This document shows positions 1 through 13,570 of a DNA stretch of 64,000 bases, piece after piece. The notes beneath the pieces were generated by a model that saw only the letters and a list, made by a program, of their open reading frames with translations, was not told where the DNA came from and made no database searches. The stretch covers positions 19,851,054-19,915,053 of the forward strand of contig NC_092562.1 of assembly GCF_037975245.1 (NCBI RefSeq), written 5' to 3'. A program made the translations under genes and the position numbers. The stretch comes from Apostichopus japonicus (lineage: Eukaryota > Echinodermata > Holothuroidea > Aspidochirotida > Stichopodidae). Every line of letters begins with the position of its first letter. The first letter of the stretch is position 1.

Positions 1-434
1 ATGAAGTTTTGTACTTTAGTATTGATATGCAATCAGCACTTTATACGGGAAACTAATATTATTATATTACAAAAATTTGTAAAAAAAGGTGCTGCAATTG
101 GGTCAGTTTGTTTCTAAACTTGACAGAAGACAAATGTTAAAAACTCAGTTTTCGATATCTAACCAATATTTTTCATATAAATTTTTGAAGATGATATGGT
201 TAATTATGCCTGGAATACTCTAATAAAGACATCAACTCCCCTAGCTATGCCTAGCTGGTAATATTAACCTATTGTTTGATACTGATATAACCTCTATTAT
301 TCAGACTTTTCTTCAGGCAGCTGGATACCAAAGCCAAGCTTCCTCTTTAAAGGCTATCAGAAAAGTGAAAAAAAAACATGGAAAAGTTGCATTGACACTT
401 CCTTCTGTGTTTTCTTTCTCCCCCGTTAATGCAG
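1..434 (+). other. CARM1 intron, partial
   Basis: AT-rich sequence upstream of the first visible CARM1 exon. It ends in a pyrimidine-rich stretch and the acceptor AG at 433-434. No translation resembling the upstream CARM1 residues (motif I or the YAVEAS region) is present, so the previous exon lies outside the window. Confidence 0.7.
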
Positions 435-3400
435 CAATTAGTCAAAGCGAATCGCTTATCAGACAGAATAATCGTTATTCCCAAGAAGATAGAAGAAATA
501 AGCTTGCCAGAAGAGGTTGACATCATTATATCAGAACCGATGGGGTACATGCTCTTTAACGAACGTATGTTGGAGAGCTACATGCATGCAAAGAAGTGGC
601 TCAAAAAAGGCGGTGAGTGAAAACGTGAAATAGGTGCCACAAAGTACCTCAAGCTGCCCTGCATACAGCTTTAATTGTGGAGATAACCGAGACCCTCCAG
701 ACAAATGCCGTGGTTGCATTTATGATTAAAACTAAAAGGTTTAGGAACAAGAGTTTAATTTCTAAGAATTAAGGTGTCAGTAAAAGCAAAGTAAATGATG
801 TCATCCTTTTTAATTCAGCTGAATAAGTTTTTGTTTTTTGTTTATAATATTTGACTTGCCCATTCCATAGGAAAATAAATTTTCTAACAATGACATTGCA
901 TTTTGATGACTTACTAAATACAGAGACCATTGATAGTTAAGCACAAGTTTCAGATTTATCAGGTTTGGCAGGATAAAATCAACAAGAAGAAGATTATAAT
1001 AGGAAAGTAAAGCATTTGAGAGACGTTTGCCGTTGTGACATCACAGACCACCAACTGTGATCCATTGGTCGGAAGAATCTTGAGTTAGGGGCAAGATATC
1101 AAGATTGGAGTATTTCAACTAACAGTGTGGAATTATTTTTCCTTTCCCATATTAGCATCACAGTGTCTGCCACCAGAATGAATATGTATTTAGTTTTTGA
1201 TTGAACTTTTATAAGGATGGTTGGTCCTCAACATGAATGTTTTCCCAGCTGGAAGTTAATTTCTAAGTCATAGTAGAACTGACATGAGACACATTTGTGG
1301 GGGATGTGTGTTTTTTTAAGTTTCTCTCTTTGTTCACAGGCAAAATGTTTCCAACAGTTGGAGATTTACACGTGGCACCTTTCACAGACGATGCTTTGTA
1401 CATGGAGCAATTTAACAAAGCCAACTTTTGGTAAGAAGCGGTAACTTTTAGGGGGAGGGCATAATTCAATTGCAGCTGTTGAAAGGGTTAAAAGAAGACT
1501 GTACCTTTGGAAAATGTGCTTGTTTCAGAGAAGTGCCAAGAAGTTCTCTTCATGAGTGGATGTGCAGGGTCTGAATGTTGCTGATAATCCTGGTTTTGCT
1601 GTTTGTTTTGTTTGTTTGAGGTACACTGTAGTTACATAATTTTTATATGAGTTTCTTTCCATGGATTGTTGTTTTTTTCCTTCCCTCCCCCCTTTCCACA
1701 CAGGTACCAGCAATCTTTTCACGGAGTTAATCTGACCAGCCTCCGAGAGCCTGCTCTGCAAGAATTTCTCAGACAACCAATTGTCGTAAGTTATGACTTT
1801 AAATGTGCTAAAGCAAACTAGAGGATTAGAGAGAGAATCACTTTTCCTGCGAAAAGGGCCGTTTAATGTTTTCCGAGCCAGTAGCAGAACTATAATGGGC
1901 CAACTAGTTATGAGAAACAATACATCTTGAAGATGGTATCAAAAATATTTTGTTTAGGCCTCTATCGTAGCAGATTGTCCTGTGGACAACCATCAAGGCT
2001 AGTTTTGATTGTTGTGAAGAATCTAAAATTCTTGATCAGACACACTCCTTGCACTATAGAGGAATATAGAATATATATATTTAATATGAATATAGAGGGA
2101 AGGTATAATTGGGGAGTGGGGGGAGGGGGGATTTTCTCTGGTACGGGGATCAACGGGCAGCTTATTCGTTTACCTGTTTTAGCTTCCTTATAGTGTTTTA
2201 ATCTATTCGGTTTTCATCTTCCCATAATAGGATACTTTTGATATCAGGATATGTCTAGCAAGATCTGTCAAGTACACAGTCAACTTTGAGACATCTTCAG
2301 AGAGCGACCTGCACAGAATAGAGATACCACTGAATTATACCACACACCAAGCAGGAGCTATTCACGGACTCGCTTTCTGGTTTGATGTGGCGTTCCACGG
2401 GTCCATGTAAGTTGTTAGACTTTGATGTACATTTGTACAGTTTGAAATCATCCACCATGCCTTTAGTGAGTGACCAGTATGGATTGCACCTTTGTGTTAC
2501 GAACACTCAATACTCTCGTTGAGGGTAAGGAATTTCATCATAGGTAGAAGTTTAGGACTAATGTGGAAAGTAGCAATCCTGTTTCCATCTTGTCATTGAT
2601 TCTAAAAGCAATCTCCATGGGCTCGTCATTAGATCATTCTTGCACCATGTTACAATTTTGTCGAGAACTGTGAATGCCTGGGAAAATCACTGTTTAGGCA
2701 AATGGTATCGATAGAGGTTAGTTTAACATTGAAGATGCTTCGATGCAATCCTCTTTGGTGATTTCTGGGTCACGACTTCTGCCGTAGAATGGAATGGATG
2801 GGCAACATACTAAAAGCAATGTATGTGGGTATCTTGAAGAATGATTCCAATTCTCTTCCAGCAGATCTTAGGACATGCTGAGAATTTACCAGGACAACTA
2901 ATTAAAACAAAGTAAATTTTGTTAACACTGCAGTTCATTAGCTAATGTGTAATGTGCACAATTTTTTTTTAAATAATCCAAAAATTGGATGTCATTTTGT
3001 CTCCCTTCCTTTATATATACCTTTTTATAGCTCTGTACAAGTATCAAGAGCAATGTTTGCTTCTTTATGGTAAGTTGTAAATTTGAAGGTGTCATTCTAT
3101 TTCTGATGGACAAGCTCTGAAAGCTATGAATGGAAGTCACCTATACTTTATTTTTTCAAATCATTTCTTTTTCTTTACTTAAAAACAGGCAATCAGTATG
3201 GCTGTCCACGTCACCCACTCAGCCATTGACACATTGGTACCAGGTGAGTGGTCTACGCTAGAATGCTGATGACATGGAAAGCAGATTTTCATTTCATTAG
3301 ATTACAGATCACAGTATTCATAAATTCACATATGCAGGCTGGTGTGCTGAATGTAAATGGTGTGCCAGTATTTCAACTCTTCTGCTCAACTTCAAAATCC

Positions 3401-6166
3401 AAACCTTTTTTTTTGGTGGCAAGTTATTCTTCATAGTTGTTGCTATGGACATATGCAAAGCAGATAGGTTTGACTTAAGGCCAACTGACAGGGCAGCGGT
3501 AAACTGCATGTTGAGTTTAGCTTGTATCTTTGTACAGTTTTAGTACTAGTTAGCTTTTGCAAAATTATTTACTACTTCATTCATCTCATTTTATCACATG
3601 ATAGGCTCCCCCCCCCCCCCCGCTCGTCCCATACATTATGTTGTAACCCCTGATATGTTTCAAAAATTGAAGCTGAATTTCCATTTGAAGTAGTTGCCCG
3701 AATGTAGAAATCTCAGAAACTGACGACGTTAATTTTGGTTCTTCTCCAAATGGAGGCAATTTATAGTTCACTCATAAACTTGAAATTATCGACTATCAGG
3801 ATTTATCCTTCCTCCCCAACACCCCTCCCCCTCCCCTCCTCCCCTTGCCAGCTTTTCTGAGGTTACGAGAAGACAACAGTTGTCACATTGCCTTACCAAG
3901 AGAGTAGCACTCTATTAAATCTCCCAATCAGCGGTGTGTTAAAGCGACCAGTAAAGTTTGTTCTTCGATGTAATTACATTGCAAACAGTCATAAGAAGTT
4001 TTTGTCAGGCTGTGACTTCTGCCCCTGTTCTTGTTCTCCTGGTATTATCAGGTTCGCTGTCTACTTCGGTCCCCCCTTTATGTGAAACAGGGACAGAAAC
4101 TGACCGGGAAAGTGGTGCTCATCGCAAACAAAAGGTTGGTCTTTTTCCTCCATCTGTCGTCAGATAAAGTTGTTTTTTTATTTTACTTGATATTTACCTT
4201 TTCTTTTGAGAGGGTTGATTTACTGTTCTTGTCAGATGATTAAGTGTTAAGGAATGTTCTTCCGCTGTTAGGAACAGAGATGGAGACTTGACAGAGTTTA
4301 CAGAGTTTACAGTCAACGAAGATAAAGAAAAAGAGCATTTTATGATAATGCTTTGCAAATTGGGGTTTGATTGCTACACAATTGAAAAGCTGCATGACAG
4401 GCTTTTCTAGTTCCTTTTCTTGTCTTTTTTTAAATTTTGTCAAGTATTTACCGTAATTTGAGATAAACAAAGTTCTTAAACCAATTTTTGGACAAACTTC
4501 ACACGCTTAATTATTTCCCACTATCATTACACTTCATGGAAGTCATTGTTTAATATTCTAAAACTGGCAAATTTAAACCAAAAAGAAGAATGTTATTTGT
4601 CATAATATGGTTAGTCTAGTAACAATGTGATTTAAATGTTCCATGTGCAAGTAAGTACTGCAAAGCATTCACATAAAATATATTGTCATTGCATATTCTA
4701 AAACTGGCAAATTTAAATCAAAAAGAAAAATGTTATTTGTCATGATGTGGTTAGTCGTGTAACTTTTTGATTAAACTTTTCCATGTGCAAGTAATTACTG
4801 CAAAGCATTCACATACAGTATATTGCACTACTTTATCTGAGTGGAAAGTGAGAAGTTTGCATCCTTTTGGTTAATTGTTAGTAGATTGAATAGGCCTCTC
4901 TAATCCCTAATTTGCCCGCTGTTTCAATCTTCAGACAAAGCTACGACATCGATATAGAACTGGAATGTCCAAGATCAGGGGTGAGGTCCACCAACAGACT
5001 TGACCTTAAGAATCCATTCTTTCACTACTCTGGTCAACCAGTCCAGCCACCTTCAGGAACCTATACAAGCTCTCCGAGTGAGAGCTACTGGAACCAGTAT
5101 CCCTCAAATGGCATGGAGGGTAACGGCGGTCACCTGAACGGCTACGGTTCTCAGGATATGGCTAGCCTATCACAGAACACCAACGTGGTACCAGTAGGTA
5201 AGAACACATTCTAAATGGTTCCAATTAAGTCACACCCCTGCTGTATCGTGGATCGATGGAAGTTGATTTACATAGCGATCAAGTTCCCCCTACATTGATG
5301 GAGAATATTTAATTTCGTAGGGTGAGAGACATTCGGAATGCTTTGAGTTGAGTCATGCTCCTGCATGGTGATGGTCATAATTTGGTTACAACTATGATCC
5401 AAGTCCATTTCAACCCCCCCCCCCCCTTCCCATGTTAATGTTCATAAGTACTTTATAACCAATGATTGATCATCATAAATTTATATTATATACAATCACT
5501 GCTCGTCTCCGTATTGATGATCATCGTAACCTAGTCACGGCCCCCGATCATCATTTTCTACATTTCTGATCACTTTAGAACCGCTGTGTTGCCCTCCAAT
5601 ATTGATGATCACCATGTATTAAGCAACCATTGATATTCCCCTACCTAATTTATTGATTGATGATCATAATTTAATTACCTCCACTGATCATCCCCTCCTA
5701 TATAATTGATTACAAATAAAGTAATATCCCAAGATCGTGCCTTGCTACATTAAACGATCCCTATCCACGATGCCTGCTTAACCGATGAACTTAACAATGT
5801 GTTTCCCCCCTCCCTACAGCAAATGTAGACCCAATCAGCCACACGAGCGTGCTTCCCGGTGGATCTGCCCAACATCAATATTTCATGCCGTCATCGGTGG
5901 GAATGACCACCAGCTCCTTCCAGTCTCTCACCTACCAGCAAGGTGGCATGCACAAGCAGAGGAACAGGACAGGGGGTGGTGGAGTATCAGGAGGAGGAGG
6001 AGGAGGTGGATCAGGAGGAGGAGGAGGCAGCGGTGGTGGTGGTGGGAGTGCCTACCAGGGGTTGAGCTACAACCACTCAGGAGGTATGCAGCATCAACAG
6101 CATAGAGGTCCCTCCTCTCACATGCAAAACAACAACCGACATGGCATCCGATCTCTGTTATCATAA
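435..6166 (+). CDS. CARM1: CARM1/PRMT4 histone arginine methyltransferase, 3' portion (5' exons outside window)
   Basis: CARM1 asymmetrically dimethylates arginines (histone H3R17/R26, p300/CBP, splicing and Mediator proteins) in the nucleus as a transcription coactivator. Eight coding exons chain in phase: 435-612, 1340-1430, 1704-1785, 2231-2406, 3189-3243, 4052-4134, 4935-5197, 5820-6166 (424 residues plus stop). The first visible exon carries the PRMT double-E loop [15 protein letters not shown]. Later exons give the beta-barrel with [29 protein letters not shown] and the THW-loop stretch LTHWYQVRC, then [12 protein letters not shown]. The last exon encodes a Ser/Gly/Gln-rich tail with a (GGGGS)-like run, longer than I recall for vertebrate CARM1. 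The SAM-binding motif I exons must lie upstream of base 1. The donor after 4134 is a weak GTTGGT; the others are near consensus. Seen: the exons and motifs. Recalled: the family match to human CARM1. Confidence 0.95.
4553..4833. repeat. 140-bp direct tandem duplication in a CARM1 intron
   Basis: Two adjacent copies of about 140 bp start with TATTCTAAAACTGGCAAATT at about 4553 and 4693. Both end in a segment like CTGCAAAGCATTCACATA. They differ by scattered substitutions, so the duplication is not recent. It lies wholly in the intron between the exons ending at 4134 and starting at 4935. Confidence 0.85.
5330..5715. repeat. Diverged minisatellite rich in TTGATGATCAT in the last CARM1 intron
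   Basis: The words TTGATGATCAT, TGATCATC and AATTGATTGATGATCATAA recur at loose spacing of about 45-60 bp. Between them lie C-rich patches, including a run of 13 C at about 5415. The units are too diverged for a clean consensus by eye. Confidence 0.5.
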
Positions 6167-9100
6167 CATCACACAAGTGGCTTAGGGTCCCACAACAAAA
6201 CAAAACAAAAACAACAAAAAAACAATGAGAACAGTCGGTGATAAACGGGAGGTATACTCTCTGATTAGGACCGAGGTTCGATACCTACCCTCTCCTAATC
6301 GAGTGTGCTGTCCCTTGTTCCTTTTTTGCAATGAGATTCTCATAAACTCATCTCAAAAAGCTGGAATCTCACTCTGAAAAGGAACTTGAACGTTGAGGAC
6401 CAATAACCTGCATCAGCTTTGCATAACATTTCTCTTTTCTCCTTGTTTTTTCTTTTTACCATTTTAGTTTTTTTCTTTCTCTCTCTCTCACTTTACCACC
6501 CCCATGTGTACCAATCTTTAATGTTTTGTATCATGTCATCAACTTGTTTGGTTGTTCTTGTATTGATTTTTATCCATCCATCAGCATTAACGGTAAATAA
6601 TATTATTCTTTGTTTGTTCTTGCTACCGAGATAACATGGTTAAAGATGGCGATTTGCTCGTTGTGCAAACGTATAGGATGAATATGATTTCTCTTGACGT
6701 GGGATATCCTTCAAGCTTCCCTCGTCAGACAAGTTTTGCGCATCTCTTCTGTAGGATCTCGACAGTGGAACGCCGAAATGTGCTTAAAATTCTGACAGGG
6801 TGTCGTTGACTTACCCTGTTGTGTAGTTAATTTCCATTCATTGAGGCTGTTCACATTTCTGAATCATTATGGACCTGACTAATGATATTCTAAATTGTAC
6901 AAGAATTAGCAATGCTTGGATTTTACCGGTTTTCTTTCATTCTCTATGAATGTCAGAACCATCAAAAACAGTGGTCTTGATTTTTGTTTCGGAACCTTCA
7001 AAATCAGTGATAGAGATTCGTAGGTTTCAACAGTTAGTGAGGCTGAAAATCCCTATCGCCAATAAGGTGATCAAGCTTGATGTGAAAGGAAGGATGGACA
7101 CTTTGAAGCTCCATTCCTTTGCTTAAAAATTCGACAAAGCACTTTACTTCCACCTTCAAAGCATTTTTTCCGTACTGATGTACGCCGTTTGAATTTACGC
7201 CCGTTAATGTCTGAAGATATTTTGAATGTTAGAAAGGTGCATTTGAAATATTTAACCCAAATTTGGTTTGACTCAAGTTTTGGCAGATACTCATAAGCTA
7301 TAACCCCCTAACAACGCCATACAAGTGACTGACAGCTTGACATTCTCTCCTACGAATACTTGCATAAATTTGGTCAATTTTCCCAAAATGTCATTTTGCG
7401 GTTGCCTCGAAGCGTTGCACAACAGATAATCTGCCACCTTTAACGTTTGTAAAACTTTGTGAAAGGTAATCATTCACTATTTTTGAGTCGAGGGATGGGA
7501 TTAAGAAATGATATGTTTAAAATTAACTGAAATATATCAGTGTGGTTGGTTTCCATTTACCATTTAGTCATTTTCCACCGATCATTTTACGGAAAATAAC
7601 CACACTACTAGCTAGGATTTGCGGTGTGCCCATATTTAGTGGAAAAATTTCCTATGATTTCTGCTTTGAATGTTTCTTCTAAATGTCATGTGTCATTCGG
7701 TAATAAACATCCTGAACTTGGGAGAGGGATTTTTTGTGGGGGGGGGGGCTGGGCTGGGGAGGAGTTGGGCATGGGTGTTTCAAGGCTTGCGTTTGTTGTT
7801 AATGCCCATGTTGGATTTTAAAAATAAAAAACAATGCTATTCAAATGATACTTCTATTCATCTGGTTTCCTGACTTTAGATGTTACTTCTTTCTTTTTGA
7901 GACGGAGATTATCACAAAACTGTTCCTCATCTTTCAACGAAAGCCCCACAAATTTCTACAAGACAGGCTGGATATCACATCTGGTCTCCTGAAAGGAACC
8001 TTTTTGTACCATAATAAGTGTTTTATTTCTTTTTTTCATGACTAATTGGCTGTGTTATTGAATGGGGGATTGATCAGGTAATGTGAAATGTGATATTCTT
8101 GGAAATGACCAGTTTTGGTTTTTTTTTGCATTGGGAATGACCAAGCCTTCTTCAACAAGCTTGATTTTCTTTTGCAGGTTCATCTTCATGGTACTGAGCA
8201 GTGCGCCCTTTACCTGGGCAGTATAGTGACAGGTACGGCGGCCGTGCAGTGAACTAATAAACGGTGTAACGCGCATGTATATAATTTGGTCAGTTGTATG
8301 ACCATTGTGAAATAACTTAGGGAAGCATTTTTATCTTCTTTTTTGAGGGGAGTTTTTGGTTTTGATTTGCAATTCATTTCGGTTGAGGTAATGTCCAACA
8401 CAAGTTGAACAGTTGATGTGGATTAAAAAATGTCAATTTTCCAAAGCAGCTGGTTATTTTTGTTTCGTAACACATCCTGTGGCGAGCAGATTCGTGGCGA
8501 TGAAAATCATGAAATTCCAGCAGAATTGAGATACTGCAGCATTGCCGCTCTAGATTTTCTGTAAAATTTCTGGACGAACAGGTGCGTGCGTGGTGACCAA
8601 AAAAAATTGCTGTTTGTTGCATTAGTGTTGCTCTCTTACCTCTAAGAAAATTTGGATCTGAGAATTGGTTGTTCTAAGTACCAGCCAAAACTTGACTTTT
8701 TATGGGACATGTCACTATTTGATTAGTTTGAAGTAAAGAAGGGTTAGAGAGGAAGTAAAGAAAGAAAGCCAGCTGCTTTGTATTTTTTATTTTTTGGGGG
8801 GCTTTGATTGACATTGAATTTGTACATTCTGGTGACATCAGAAATTAGATGTAAAATTTTGAAAGTTTACAAGCAATTAAAACGGTACATTTAATTTGTG
8901 GGACATACAAACTTTTCTATTTTTGGTGCTGGGTGAATATCTCACTTAATGAGGAGCTGGCCAGCCAGTTGGTCATAACCACTTGGTTATAACCACCCAT
9001 CTCTTTTAAAATAGTTTTTGTACAGACCAGTGCAAAAGGTAGCTTTAACATAGAAAAACGTGGCCACCATTTAGGATTTGTATCTTCTGGGAATCATGTA

Positions 9101-12100
9101 AGTCGGTGTCTGTTGGTAGATGAAGACAATCTGGCTGGCTGTTTGCGTTTAATAACAAAGAGTCGAGCTGCTTTGTGATGTCATCTCGGTTTCAACAAAG
9201 ATATGTTTTCTGATGTAACCCTGCCCTGTTTTGTTCTAGAAGTCAATATATGGGTTTTGTCTCCCTAAGAGAGGCCCATCTATTCTCTAAACTTCCAGGC
9301 ACTCTTTTGAGGTTTTTTTCCACAAAACTGGAAAGAAATGTGCACCACTTGCTTGCCCCGGACCACTTCACTATGTTAAAGGGTCACCTTGATTTTCACA
9401 GAACGTTTAACGAGTGAAAATCGTAGGCGAGGAATAACCCAAAATATTTTACTGTGCCAAATTGAATCGATAAAGTTGGTGGAATATTTAGATAATTTGA
9501 TGTCTAATGTTGATTGCAGTTTCATATTTTAAAAAGTACTTAAAGAGCAGAATGGTTGGTTCATCTAACTATTCAGATCTACCATTGCCCTCTACACTTA
9601 TATTATAAATGTTGCTGATAAGTTTGTTAATTTGTATTACTGATAAGTGTGTATATCACAGACAACTGTGCCAAGTGATGGAAAGTCTTATCAAATTGAA
9701 AACGGCCTGAGAATTAAGTTTTGTTCATAGCTGCATCTTCAGTCTGTCTATCAAGAAGTTCCTTTAAGGATTTAAATGTCTGGCCATCCAATATCTTTAA
9801 CTGTTACTTACACAGGCTTTTTGTAACGTAGATAAGCAGTTTATTTACAGTTCTCTTTTCTTTGTTCTTCTCTCTAATGATGAGAAAAATTGTTAATGTT
9901 ATTGTCTGGAAAAACCAGATGTATAAACAGCATTGACCATACCAAACAAAACCTATATTCTGTTAGTCTAGAAAAGATACTAAAAAAGGCATAATAAACC
10001 AAGACCATTGTACCTAACCAAATGACACGTTTACCAAACATCAATGCGTATTATAATAGCTGGCCAGCAGTTGTGCATACCGGGTGGCATCTCAAGCCTT
10101 GCAGGGATATGAGGACCAGGGATATAGAGAGTGGCTGGTATGCGGTAACCTCTCACCCCCCTCCCCCTTCCCCCCTCCCACAAACCTAGTGATGGTTGGT
10201 CATTGTTTATAGTTCAGCACCATGAGCTGTTTTGTACTGAACAGGAAAAAAATGTGTGCATTTGCTTTGAACTGACAGAAAATTTACGAGTTTATGTGAT
10301 CATAATGCCAGCATAAACTTGGAAACAGTGCACACAGTGATATTATCTTTGGGGACATCTTTCAAGACTATTTTGGTTTTTACTGTTTTTGCATGTTATA
10401 CAATTGGTGATTATGTGGTATTCAAAAAGTTGAATGTTGTTATTGTATTGTATAGTGCAGGAAAAAGTTAACATTCGTATGGAAAAGGATAACCTTAAAA
10501 TTTTTACCCAGAATTGATAGTGAAAATATTCCCCTGATTTGATAACTTTCAAGTTTTCCCTCCGAATCGATAGTCTAAGGTTCCCTGCATATTTTGGTCT
10601 TTATCATTTCTCGCGTATGAAATCATCATTTTGTCATATGTAAATTATCTGTGCTTCTTTTTGGATGTACAGTTTGGCCAAATTCAAGCTGTTTTCTTCC
10701 TTCATCTATGTATATTATAAAAGCAATTATCACAAATTGGGACCAATGTAGTGGATTACAAATTTGTTACCGACAGATATGAAATTGAGTTAACATGAAA
10801 AAGGTTTTGTCTGGCCAAATGTGCAAGGGTAATCCGAGGCTTTGAAAGCCAGGCCCAACGTATAATTGCTTCAAATCCCCCCCCCCCCCGGCTCCCATTT
10901 CCATTTGCACTCTTCCAATAACCACCCATATTTGGCTGGCCCCTTCCATATTTTCCTTTTCCCCCTAATTGACCCTGGGCCACCGGCTTCCCCTGATCCC
11001 CCACCCCTCTCGTCAAGCCTGAGGTGCCGCAAATGGTTTCACAATTTAATCAAAGAAGAACATCGTGGTAGCAGTACCTGTGCAGTTTTTGGTCATTACT
11101 AGGGCTGAATTTGAAGATTTCTTGAAACTTACAATTATTTCCAAACAATGCAGATGATGTGATTATATGGACTGTTAACGTTTTTGAGCCCAGGCTCTAT
11201 CTTTGGTGATATTTCTTAAGTGTTTTGTCATGGACTGTAACTATATATATATATATATATATCTATTTGATTTTAAAGAAGTAACATGTTTGGATGCAAC
11301 CATTATTAAATTGGTATTGTATGTTGAAGGGTGGATGTGGGTGGTGGGGACAGGGACGGGGGGAATTTATGGACATGGCATCAGGGCTCAAATTAGTGTT
11401 TCTATCTAGATCCAAATCTTTGCTTTAAATGTAAACAATTCTGGTGTTGCTAAGAACTTGCAAGTCCCCTTTTCGTTTTTACTTTTTTTTGGAAATAATG
11501 GCACATGTAAAATGTACATCATCTTTCTTAATGAGAATCACCACTGTTGGTTTTACTTCGCACCACTGCTTGTAGCATTACGTTAAATGTTTCACATATA
11601 TTTGGTGCCAGATTCACAACCTTTGGGGGTATGTAAGGCATATGCTTGATTCTTCTTCTTCCTCCTCCCCCCCCCCCCCTCTACCCTTTCTCCCATCCAT
11701 TTCCATTGCAAGCGCAACTTGAAAATGGATACTTGATTTGTTTTGCCTGTAATTGTTTGTGGAGGCCCCTTGATGGTGGGAGGGACAGAATGGGGCCCCT
11801 TGACAGTGGGACCGCTGAGCATTTGCCTCACATACCATTTAAATGATCCAGCATCTCATGTAGCTGCACTTTGCGCCATCAATTAGGACGTTTTTTCTGC
11901 CCTATGGTTAGTGGTTACCTAAATCTGTGTAAATAACATTTTTGTCCTCTTTTTGTTTATATCATAAAAAGTGAAACAATAGTTATCCCTTTTTAAGCAA
12001 ATTCCCCTTCAAACATTTCGAATGTAGTCTAGAATGTTGACATTTAGTGTTGTTTTCTTCTCGTTCTTTCTCTCTCTCACTCTCTCTCTTTATAATTAAC

Positions 12101-13371
12101 GAACTGTCTCTTTAATTTGTTTATTTATATGGTATTTTGTTTCTATGAATATATGTGATGGTGGTGGTGTATGTGTGTGACACATGCTGGTAACCACGGG
12201 AACTCAAAAAGTTCATGGTGGATTGACTTGGTATATAGATTCAACTTATTGAGTACAAGAACCCGTATCACTTTTCTGTGAAGTTCAAAGGTCAACAGGT
12301 CAGAGTCTGAAAACTTTGTAAACACAAACACTCCAAAAAGTACATCTTTTTTAAACTGCATACTTGGTATCATTTATGTAGATCCACTTTTCAAGTACAC
12401 AAGAACCTGATCCAATTTTGAGTTAAGTTTTGTGAAAGGGCTCAGTGAACAATAGGTCTTCACAATACACATCCAGGAAATGAAATCTGCTTCAATGAGT
12501 TGATTACTCTCGTATTGGGGAATTTAAACACAATCAATTGGCCCTTATCAGTTTTTGCACTCTGAGCTTCAAGAAGCAACAAGTTACCACAAATCTTCTC
12601 AAAATTGGCTAAAGGGATAAACAGGTTTTCTCAGAATGGTCTCAAAATTGGCCTTATTCTCTGTGATTTAATACTAGATTACCCTGGCTTTGGCAGTAAG
12701 TTGTGAAGATATTCCACAGTGAATAAACAATGTCATGTTACTCTCGTTCATTAATAACAATTATTAAAGTGGTGGTTGGTGGCAGAGCTGATTTGCTAGC
12801 TCAAAATCGGTCAAAGAAAAATGTCCATTTTGCTCATACCTAGTATATCTATGTGGGTATATATTTCACATAAAAAGAATGGATATTTCAATATTTTGGA
12901 ATACAAATTCTATATTGTGTAATCCCTTACCAGTGAATTGGTTGATACCCACAAGGGAGTGCTACAAATAAGAGGTGGTAATCTCTGATCTCTTCTGGTT
13001 CTCACTTAATCCAAGTTGGACAAATTTAACTCACTTGCGCTACATAAGTCAAATAGTTAAGTGGGAAATTAAGATGAAATTACATGGCAAGGAATCACAA
13101 AGCCTTCTGGTTCCCTCTAATTATCTGTTTCAATATTTCCCTCCAAATATGGTAGAAGGTAATACCTAAAACGAATGCCTTTGTTCCTTATTTCCCGACA
13201 ACTTTTATTCATTGATTTTCATCATTCAAAAACTTTATTTCAGTCACTTGTGATATAACATAGTAGTACACAGAACATGATACTTTTAAAGAGACCGAGG
13301 AGTGCCTACGAGAGGGTTGGAGTAGCTGATAAACGTGAACAGCCCTTTTATACAAAATACAAATACAACCT
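6167..13371 (+). other. CARM1 3' UTR and flanking gene-poor DNA
   Basis: No convincing coding exon. Candidate AATAAA signals for CARM1 lie at 7702-7707, 7823-7828 and 8256-8261, so a 3' UTR of about 1.5-2 kb is plausible but unproven. Other content is low-complexity: a T-rich stretch near 6440-6490, G runs near 7738, C runs near 10877 and 11670, and an (AT)n tract at 11242-11263. A CpG-containing patch near 8210-8275 stands out slightly, but no protein match was recognised. Confidence 0.5.
11242..11263. repeat. (AT)n microsatellite
   Basis: About 11 perfect AT dinucleotide units in intergenic DNA downstream of CARM1. Confidence 0.9.
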
Positions 13372-13570
13372 TTATAATAATAATAATCAGCAGTTATTTT
13401 TACGACGCTTAAGCAACCACAGATGTGGGAGGAACCCACTAGGGCTTATGGATTACAACTTACATGTCGGGTGGCTTCCAATTCCAACATTTAACTCAAA
13501 TTTGGAATCTTTTCAATTTAGCAAGTCATTTCAGATGGGAAAGCTGTAGATTGCTTTTGGATGAAAACTC
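13372..13570 (-). mobile_element. 5'-truncated copy of a tRNA-derived SINE (family 1)
   Basis: On the minus strand this about 200-bp segment matches the body and 3' end of the fuller copy at 51811-52090. Shared words include GTTATTTTTACGA, GGGCTTATGGATTACAACTT, AGGTGGCTTCCAATTC-like sequence and TTTGGAATCTTTTCAATTTA. An (ATT)n-type 3' tail lies at 13372-13387. The tRNA-like head of the fuller copy is missing, as expected for incomplete reverse transcription. No coding capacity. Confidence 0.8.

Noticed and set aside
5928-6203. Antisense open frame over the CARM1 last exon
   Set aside because: It is the reverse of the GGA/GGT repeat coding for the glycine run.
8165-8260. Possible exon after TTTTGCAG
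   Set aside because: The frame stops after about 17 codons with no match to CARM1 or another protein; probably 3' UTR or chance.
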